A stretch of DNA of 18,574 bases from Oscillospiraceae bacterium. Lineage in GTDB: Bacteria; Bacillota; Clostridia; Oscillospirales; Ruminococcaceae. This document shows positions 14,287 through 18,574 of this stretch, piece after piece. The stretch lies in the NCBI GenBank assembly GCA_016297675.1, contig JAEDGE010000023.1:1-18574 (forward strand), given 5' to 3'. Position 1 is the first letter of the stretch; each line of letters starts with the position of its first letter. The position numbers were made by a program, and so were the translations under genes. The notes beneath the pieces were generated by a model. That model was not told the origin of the DNA. It saw only the letters and a program-made list of their open reading frames with translations, and searched no databases.

Positions 14287-15189
14287 CTATGATTGACTGC
14301 TGTCGCTCAAACCGAAATTGCGAATCAAGCCATCCCGATTTCGCCAGTCCTCTTTCACCTTGACCCAGCACTGTAAATTGACCTGAATCTGAAAAAACTG
14401 TTCCAGCTGGGCTCTGGCACGGCTGGCAATCTGTTTTAGCATTGCACCCTTTTTCCCAATCAAAATGCCCTTATGGGAATCCCGTTCACAGTAAATCACT
14501 GCATCAATATCGAGCAAATCCTTGTCCTCTCGCTCTGCCAGACGCTCTACTGCCACTGCAACACCATGCGGTACTTCGTCCCGCAGCAAACGTAAAACCT
14601 GCTCCCGAATCATCTCTGCAATCAACACCTGTTCCGGCTGGTCGGTGATTTTATCATCCGGAAAATAATGCGGCGACGGCACTGCACAGCGACAGACAGC
14701 TTCCTCCACCAGAGAAACCCCATCCTGTTCTGTCACGCTGATGGGAATGATTTCTGCAAACGGAAACGCTGCATTCCACGCCGCAATTCGCTGCATTAAG
14801 ACCGTCTTGTCCTCCAGCAAATCAATTTTATTCAACACCAGCATTACCGTTGTCTTCGACTGCCGGAGCGGCTGCAAAAATGCAAGTTCTTGCTCTGTCG
14901 GCTGGCGGGTACAATCTGCTACAAACAGAACAACATCCATATCATTGACCGCCTCTTTTGCCGCTTGTAGCATATAATTGCTCAGTTTATTCTTCGGCTT
15001 ATGCAAGCCGGGGGTATCCATAAAGACCATCTGTGTTTCGTCAACGGTCTTAATTCCAGTAATCCTGGTTCGGGTAGTCTGCGGCTTATCACTGACGGAC
15101 GCAATTCGCTCACCAACTATCGCATTCAACAACGAAGACTTTCCCACATTGGTTCTGCCAGAAATCGTTACAAATACTGATTTTGTCAT
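14287..15189 (-). CDS. era: Era GTPase
   Basis: Era is an essential GTPase that binds 16S rRNA near its 3' end and the inner membrane and guides 30S assembly. The 300 residues are of normal length. G1 is GRTNVGKSS (11-19), G2 lies in TTRTRITG (38-45), G3 is DTPG (58-61), G4 is NKID (120-123) and G5 is ISVTEQDG (150-157). The C-terminal KH domain has KGILIGKKGAMLK (240-252). The P-loop has Thr13 where Pro is common (GRPNVGKS), and G5 has SVT rather than the usual SA. Both are tolerable variants. GAGGAG lies seven bases before the ATG, inside the end of ybeY, with only three bases between the genes. Confidence 0.97.
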   Translation of the reverse strand: MTKSVFVTISGRTNVGKSSLLNAIVGERIASVSDKPQTTRTRITGIKTVDETQMVFMDTPGLHKPKNKLSNYMLQAAKEAVNDMDVVLFVADCTRQPTEQELAFLQPLRQSKTTVMLVLNKIDLLEDKTVLMQRIAAWNAAFPFAEIIPISVTEQDGVSLVEEAVCRCAVPSPHYFPDDKITDQPEQVLIAEMIREQVLRLLRDEVPHGVAVAVERLAEREDKDLLDIDAVIYCERDSHKGILIGKKGAMLKQIASRARAQLEQFFQIQVNLQCWVKVKEDWRNRDGLIRNFGLSDSSQS

Positions 15190-15192
15190 GGT

Positions 15193-15693
15193 TCACTCCT
15201 CTGAAAGAAAGGTGGCATCTCTCGAAATTCCAAGTTCTGCTAAAACAGTTTCTTCCTTCTCTCGCATTTGCCGCTCTTCCAGCGGAGAATTCTCATGGTC
15301 ATATCCCAGAAGGTGCAGCATAGAATGCACCGTCAGGAAACCAATTTCCCGTTCCAGAGAATGTCCGTACACTTCTGCCTGCCGCATAGCTGTTTCCAGT
15401 GAAATTACAACATCTCCAAGCAAAGCATAGCCGGTTTCCTTACTGATGTCATATTTTCCGTTTACGCCAAGCGGAAATGACAACACATCTGTCACACGGT
15501 CTTTCTGTCGATAAATTTTATTCAGATTCCGAATCTCAGCATTGCTGACAAACGAGACGCTCACTTCTGCATCATGGGGAAATTTCTCCATCACCAGAAC
15601 CGCCTGACAGCAGCGGCGAATCAACAAGCGAATGCCGACTGGAACTTTCACTGCTTTCTGATTGTTTTTCACCATAACCTTTACACGCATCAT
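15193..15693 (-). CDS. ybeY: Endoribonuclease YbeY (16S rRNA maturation and quality control)
   Basis: YbeY is a zinc-dependent single-strand endoribonuclease acting in 16S rRNA 3'-end processing and ribosome quality control. The 166 residues have the family's diagnostic HSMLHLLGYDH (123-133, with His123, His127 and His133 as metal ligands). VTDVLSFP (67-74) and LGDVVISLE (92-100) are also typical. The start codon overlaps the phoH stop by four bases (ATGA, 15690-15693), a sign of translational coupling. AAAGG is about eight bases upstream. A second ATG follows directly at 15690. The partner Era gene follows immediately. Confidence 0.96.
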   Translation of the reverse strand: MMRVKVMVKNNQKAVKVPVGIRLLIRRCCQAVLVMEKFPHDAEVSVSFVSNAEIRNLNKIYRQKDRVTDVLSFPLGVNGKYDISKETGYALLGDVVISLETAMRQAEVYGHSLEREIGFLTVHSMLHLLGYDHENSPLEERQMREKEETVLAELGISRDATFLSEE

Positions 15694-16670
15694 TTCTCAA
15701 CCTTTCTATCCCGATGATAGTACTTCTCATAGGCACGAATAATGTCCTGTACCAAACGATGCCGTACCACATCTTTATTCGTAAATTCCTGCATGGCAAT
15801 GCCGTCTACATTTCGCAGCACCTGCATCGCCTCCAGCAATCCACATTTTCGTTTATCCGGCAGGTCAATCTGGGTAATGTCCCCTGTAATGACCATCCGG
15901 CTGTCTTCCCCCAAACGGGTTAAAAACATTTTCAGCTGTTCTGAGGTTGTATTCTGTGCCTCATCCAATATGATATAGGCATGATCCAACGTCCTGCCAC
16001 GCATATAAGCAAGCGGTGCTACCTCAATCAAACCTCGCTCCAGATTCCGCTGAAACGCTTCTGCCCCCATCATTTCAAACAGAGCATCATAAAGCGGTCG
16101 CAAATAGGGATCGACTTTGTTCTGTAAGTCCCCCGGCAGAAAGCCCAACTTTTCTCCAGCCTCTACCGCCGGACGCGTCAAAATAATCCGGCTAACCGTA
16201 TGCTGCTTGAACGCTTTCACCGCCATCGCAACGGCAAGATACGTCTTTCCAGTACCGGCTGGCCCAATTCCAAATACAATGGTATGCTTTTGCATTGCTG
16301 TTACATACCGTTTTTGTCCAACCGTTCTTGCTCGTACCACTTTGCCAGTTGCAGTCAGGCAGATGCCGCCGTCTGTCAGTGTCTGCAATTCCTGTCCTTC
16401 TCCGTCACTGACCATTGCAGCTACATAGCGAACCGTCTGCTGGGTAACAGGCTGTCCGGTTTCCAACATCTGCAATAAGGATTGCAGAGCGGCGGCTGCC
16501 TGTGCCGTTCCGGATTCTGCACCATTAATTTTTATTTCTGCACCACGGCAAACAATCGTCACTTGATAGAGCTGTTCCAATGTCCGGATATTCTCATCGA
16601 AATTTCCACAAAGTGCCTGCCACTGTGCAGGGTTCTGCATCTGAAGTATCTGTTCTGCCATAAAGTCCAA
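15690..16670 (-). CDS. phoH: PhoH family ATPase (PhoH/YbeZ)
   Basis: This is a cytosolic P-loop ATPase that is a regular genomic partner of YbeY and is thought to assist RNA processing as a helicase-like factor. It has 326 residues. An N-terminal RNA-binding-like region spans about 1-110. Walker A GPAGTGKT is at 136-143, the RPAVEAGEKLGFLPGD family signature at 166-181, Walker B IILDEAQN at 233-240, and the sensor-type TGDITQIDLP at 262-271. The start is a TTG at 16670: AAAGGAG lies five bases before it, whereas the first in-frame ATG (16661) would be 14 bases away. It is the first gene of the minus-strand cluster. Confidence 0.94.
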   Translation of the reverse strand: MDFMAEQILQMQNPAQWQALCGNFDENIRTLEQLYQVTIVCRGAEIKINGAESGTAQAAAALQSLLQMLETGQPVTQQTVRYVAAMVSDGEGQELQTLTDGGICLTATGKVVRARTVGQKRYVTAMQKHTIVFGIGPAGTGKTYLAVAMAVKAFKQHTVSRIILTRPAVEAGEKLGFLPGDLQNKVDPYLRPLYDALFEMMGAEAFQRNLERGLIEVAPLAYMRGRTLDHAYIILDEAQNTTSEQLKMFLTRLGEDSRMVITGDITQIDLPDKRKCGLLEAMQVLRNVDGIAMQEFTNKDVVRHRLVQDIIRAYEKYYHRDRKVEK

Positions 16671-16682
16671 GCAGTCTCCTTT
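16668..16682 (-). promoter_or_regulatory. Ribosome binding site that selects a TTG start for phoH
   Basis: AAAGGAG (complement of 16676-16682) stands five bases before TTG at 16670-16668. The ATG three codons later is out of normal reach. A TTG start may hold down expression of the first cistron. Confidence 0.7.
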
Positions 16683-16699
16683 CTATTATGCTCTTTTCT

Positions 16700-16728
16700 A
16701 TTATACCATATCTTTTCCCCATTGGAAA
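16700..16728 (-). promoter_or_regulatory. Extended -10 promoter for the phoH cluster
   Basis: On the minus strand TATAAT (16700-16705) is preceded by TGG, giving an extended -10. Seventeen bases upstream is a moderate -35, TTTCCA (16723-16728). Transcription would start near 16693, about 23 bases before the TTG start. Confidence 0.75.
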
Positions 16729-16924
16729 CTATTTTTTCTGTATTTCACAAAAATTTTTCCTGTCTTCAAAATGATGATAGAATCTATGACATATTCCTGA
16801 AAAATCGTCTATTTTCTCTATATCATTTTAAAATAGGATGTCCAACGCAAACGCTTTTCACAACATTTTGCCCGATTTCTGATTTTATTTTGTATATTTT
16901 TTATATCTTTGCTGCAAATTTCAC

Positions 16925-16953
16925 TTGACGATTTTGAAAAAATATTGTATAAT
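16925..16953 (+). promoter_or_regulatory. Sigma-A promoter for glgA
   Basis: TTGACG (16925-16930), a 17-base spacer and a perfect TATAAT (16948-16953) form a strong vegetative promoter. The predicted start is near 16960, giving a leader of about 113 bases before the glgA ATG. Confidence 0.85.
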
Positions 16954-16961
16954 ATTTTTAG

Positions 16962-17061
16962 CAGCTCCAAATTCACAATGATTTGCAGCTGTCAACGCCC
17001 TGCAATCCGACAGGATTGCAGTATTTTGATACGGAAGGAGAGACCGTGCAAGCAGCACGGT
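16962..17061 (+). promoter_or_regulatory. glgA mRNA leader with three successive hairpins
   Basis: Right after the predicted transcript start there is a stem of 10 bp with one C-C mismatch (16962-16972 with 16981-16991). Next comes a perfect 9-bp stem, CTGCAATCC (17000-17008 with 17013-17021), with a GACA loop. Third is a perfect 7-bp stem, ACCGTGC (17043-17049 with 17055-17061), with a five-base loop. None has a T-run, so they are not simple terminators. No known riboswitch class was recognised. Confidence 0.55.
17033..17040 (+). promoter_or_regulatory. Strong Shine-Dalgarno of glgA, unusually distant from the start
   Basis: GGAAGGAG is the only good ribosome site in the leader, but its end lies 33 bases before ATG 17074. 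The third leader hairpin (19 bases) sits between. With the hairpin folded out the effective spacing is about 14. A GTG at 17046, in another frame, lies five bases after it. Confidence 0.55.
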
Positions 17062-17073
17062 TGTACAAGCAAG

Positions 17074-18537
17074 ATGAAAAATATTTTATTTGCCGCTTCG
17101 GAATGTGTTCCCTTCGTCAAAACCGGCGGACTGGCCGATGTTGTCGGTGCACTGCCGAAAGCCCTCTACAAGGGAGATTATGACGTACGTGTCATTCTGC
17201 CGAACTATACTTGCATTCCGTGGGAATACCGTGGAAAGTTCCGCTATCTCAATCATTTCTACATGGACTATGGTCAGAGAAGCGAAAATATGTTCGTCGG
17301 CATCATGCAATATGAATACGAGGGCATTACATTCTACTTCATTGACAACGAATATTACTTTAAATGCGATAAACCTTATACAGATTCCATTCGCTGGGAC
17401 ATTGAACGCTATATCTTCTTCTGCAAAGCGGTTCTGGCAGCCATGCCGGTCATTGGGTTCCATCCAGATATCATCCATTGCCATGACTGGCAGACTGGTA
17501 TGATTCCGGTATTCCTGAGAAGTACATTTGCATCGCACAGCTTCTACTGGGGAACCAAATCCATCATGACCATCCACAACCTGAAATTCCAAGGGGTTTG
17601 GGACATTAAACACTTCCTCTATAATACCAATTTGCCGCGTTATATGTTTACGCCGGATAAGCTGGAATTTAAGAAAGATGCCAACATGCTCAAGGGTGGC
17701 TTGGTTTATGCAGATTACATCACCACCGTCAGCGAAACTTATGCAGAAGAAATTAAAACGCCATACTACGGTGAACAGCTGGATGGTCTGCTTTGTGCAA
17801 GATCTCGTTCTCTCCGTGGGATTCTGAACGGCATTGACTATACCGTTTACAATCCGGAAACAGACCCAAAAATCTCGGTACATTATACGGTAAAAGATGC
17901 TGTAGAAAAGAAAAAAGAAGCGAAGCGTGCTTTGCAAAAGGAACTGGGACTTCCAGTCGATGACGACAAGTTTATGATTGCCATCATCTCTCGTCTGACA
18001 GACCAAAAGGGGCTGGACTTGGTAGACTGGATTACCGAACGCATCGTAGATGAATTTACCCAGTTTGTCATCATCGGCACTGGTGAATCCCGCTATGAAG
18101 ATATGTTCCGGTACTATCAGGGACGTTTTCCGCAGCGAGTTTCTGCCAACATCTTCTATTCCGATCCGCTTGCACACAAGCTCTATGCCGCAGCAGATGC
18201 CATGCTGGTACCGTCCCGCTTTGAGCCGTGCGGTCTGACGCAGTTGATTTCACTCCGCTATGGTACTGTTCCGATTGTGCGGGAAACTGGCGGTTTGAAG
18301 GATACGGTTGAGCCGTACAACGAGTTTGAAAAGACCGGCACCGGCTTTACTTTCCATAACTATAATGCAGACGATTTGTTGTATACGATCAATTATGCAA
18401 AAAATATCTATTTCAACCATCGGGAAGACTGGAACGACATTCTCCGCCGTGGCATGGAAAAGGACTTCTCTTGGGGCAGTTCTGCATTGCAGTATCAGGG
18501 TATGTATGACTGGATTCTGCGTGGAATGCAAGGATAA
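17074..18537 (+). CDS. glgA: Glycogen synthase (ADP-glucose type, GT5)
   Basis: GlgA extends alpha-1,4-glucan chains from ADP-glucose in the cytosol. The 487 residues match bacterial GlgA length. The N-terminal acceptor/ADP-glucose motif KTGGLADVVGALP is at 16-28, HCHDWQTG at 135-142, and TIHNLKFQG at 166-174. The C-terminal GT-B half has SRLTDQKGLDL (306-316), PSRFEPCGLTQ (380-390) and RETGGLKDTV (403-412). The frame stays open back to 16909, but the conserved protein starts at MKNILFAASE (17074), and the 55 upstream codons cross the promoter and leader. No other glg gene is in the window, and the region after the stop is cut by the window end. Confidence 0.95.
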   Translation: MKNILFAASECVPFVKTGGLADVVGALPKALYKGDYDVRVILPNYTCIPWEYRGKFRYLNHFYMDYGQRSENMFVGIMQYEYEGITFYFIDNEYYFKCDKPYTDSIRWDIERYIFFCKAVLAAMPVIGFHPDIIHCHDWQTGMIPVFLRSTFASHSFYWGTKSIMTIHNLKFQGVWDIKHFLYNTNLPRYMFTPDKLEFKKDANMLKGGLVYADYITTVSETYAEEIKTPYYGEQLDGLLCARSRSLRGILNGIDYTVYNPETDPKISVHYTVKDAVEKKKEAKRALQKELGLPVDDDKFMIAIISRLTDQKGLDLVDWITERIVDEFTQFVIIGTGESRYEDMFRYYQGRFPQRVSANIFYSDPLAHKLYAAADAMLVPSRFEPCGLTQLISLRYGTVPIVRETGGLKDTVEPYNEFEKTGTGFTFHNYNADDLLYTINYAKNIYFNHREDWNDILRRGMEKDFSWGSSALQYQGMYDWILRGMQG

Positions 18538-18574
18538 AGCTGAATTTTTAAAGGAAAAATTCCAAACACAAACA

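Larger units (their letters stand above)
16671..17073. other. Divergent intergenic region between phoH and glgA
   Basis: These 403 bases contain the phoH promoter and ribosome site at the left, the glgA promoter at 16925-16953, and the structured glgA leader. The middle part (16729-16924) is AT-rich. It shows only a 7-bp A/T inverted repeat (16809-16815 with 16830-16836), and no credible ORF, RNA gene or operator was recognised there. Confidence 0.7.

Noticed and set aside
16809..16836. CTATTTT/AAAATAG inverted repeat as an operator
   Set aside because: Seven A/T-rich pairs with a 14-base loop are expected by chance in this AT-rich spacer.
16909..17073. N-terminal extension of GlgA from an ATG at 16909
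   Set aside because: The added 55 codons cross the promoter and leader hairpins. The conserved protein begins at 17074, and the predicted transcript starts after 16909.
17086..18177. Open frame of 363 codons on the minus strand opposite glgA
   Set aside because: It lies wholly antisense to a clear GlgA, has no family resemblance and no ribosome site, and is a codon-bias shadow.
18542..18562. Inverted repeat after glgA as a terminator
   Set aside because: The 8-bp stem is almost only A/T with no following T-run before the window ends, so it is too weak to call.

Overview
The window looks like chromosome of a low-to-mid GC Firmicute of the class Clostridia, most likely a Ruminococcus-type member of the Oscillospiraceae. 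This is inference from gene content: a secreted CAP-domain protein carrying a type I dockerin after a Thr/Glu linker (a cellulosome-type attachment module), a ParE/GyrB-like topoisomerase subunit of the clostridial type, MutS2, glycogen synthase GlgA, and the Firmicute phoH-ybeY-era-yqzL-recO cluster. Ribosome binding sites are strong (AGGAGG-like), and several promoters match the sigma-A consensus with 17-base spacers.

Region 1 (94-3771, plus strand) is a string of closely spaced small genes: a four-helix membrane protein, a DUF5131 (phage Gp37/Gp68-like) Cys-cluster protein, a frameshifted small membrane-protein ORF, hypoxanthine phosphoribosyltransferase, an unrecognised 120-residue protein, a DUF389 membrane protein and a compact HD hydrolase with the alarmone-hydrolase motif set. 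It ends at a strong bidirectional hairpin. Region 2 (3859-6854, minus) holds two single-gene units, the CAP-dockerin protein and an acyl-CoA synthetase, each with its own recognisable promoter. Region 3 (6888-9060, minus) is the parE-like gene alone, with a promoter fused to the preceding terminator and a leader able to form two competing hairpins.

Region 4 (9056-16728, minus) is a long co-directional housekeeping cluster read as phoH, ybeY, era, yqzL, recO, mutS2, a maltose/galactoside-type O-acetyltransferase and an unrecognised 299-residue protein. It runs from an extended -10 promoter before phoH to an intrinsic terminator at 9056-9094. The genes suggest ribosome maturation and quality control (YbeY, Era, MutS2) plus recombinational repair (RecO). 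Between recO and mutS2 lies a 174-base hairpin-array element with imperfect terminal inverted repeats, the most unusual structure in the window. Region 5 (16671-18574) is a divergent promoter region followed by glgA on the plus strand. glgA has a structured leader of about 113 bases in which the strong Shine-Dalgarno sequence sits 33 bases before the start codon with a hairpin between.

The best candidate for something undescribed is the hairpin-array element (13148-13321). After it come the glgA leader and the parE leader. No CRISPR array, rRNA, tRNA or complete transposon was seen.
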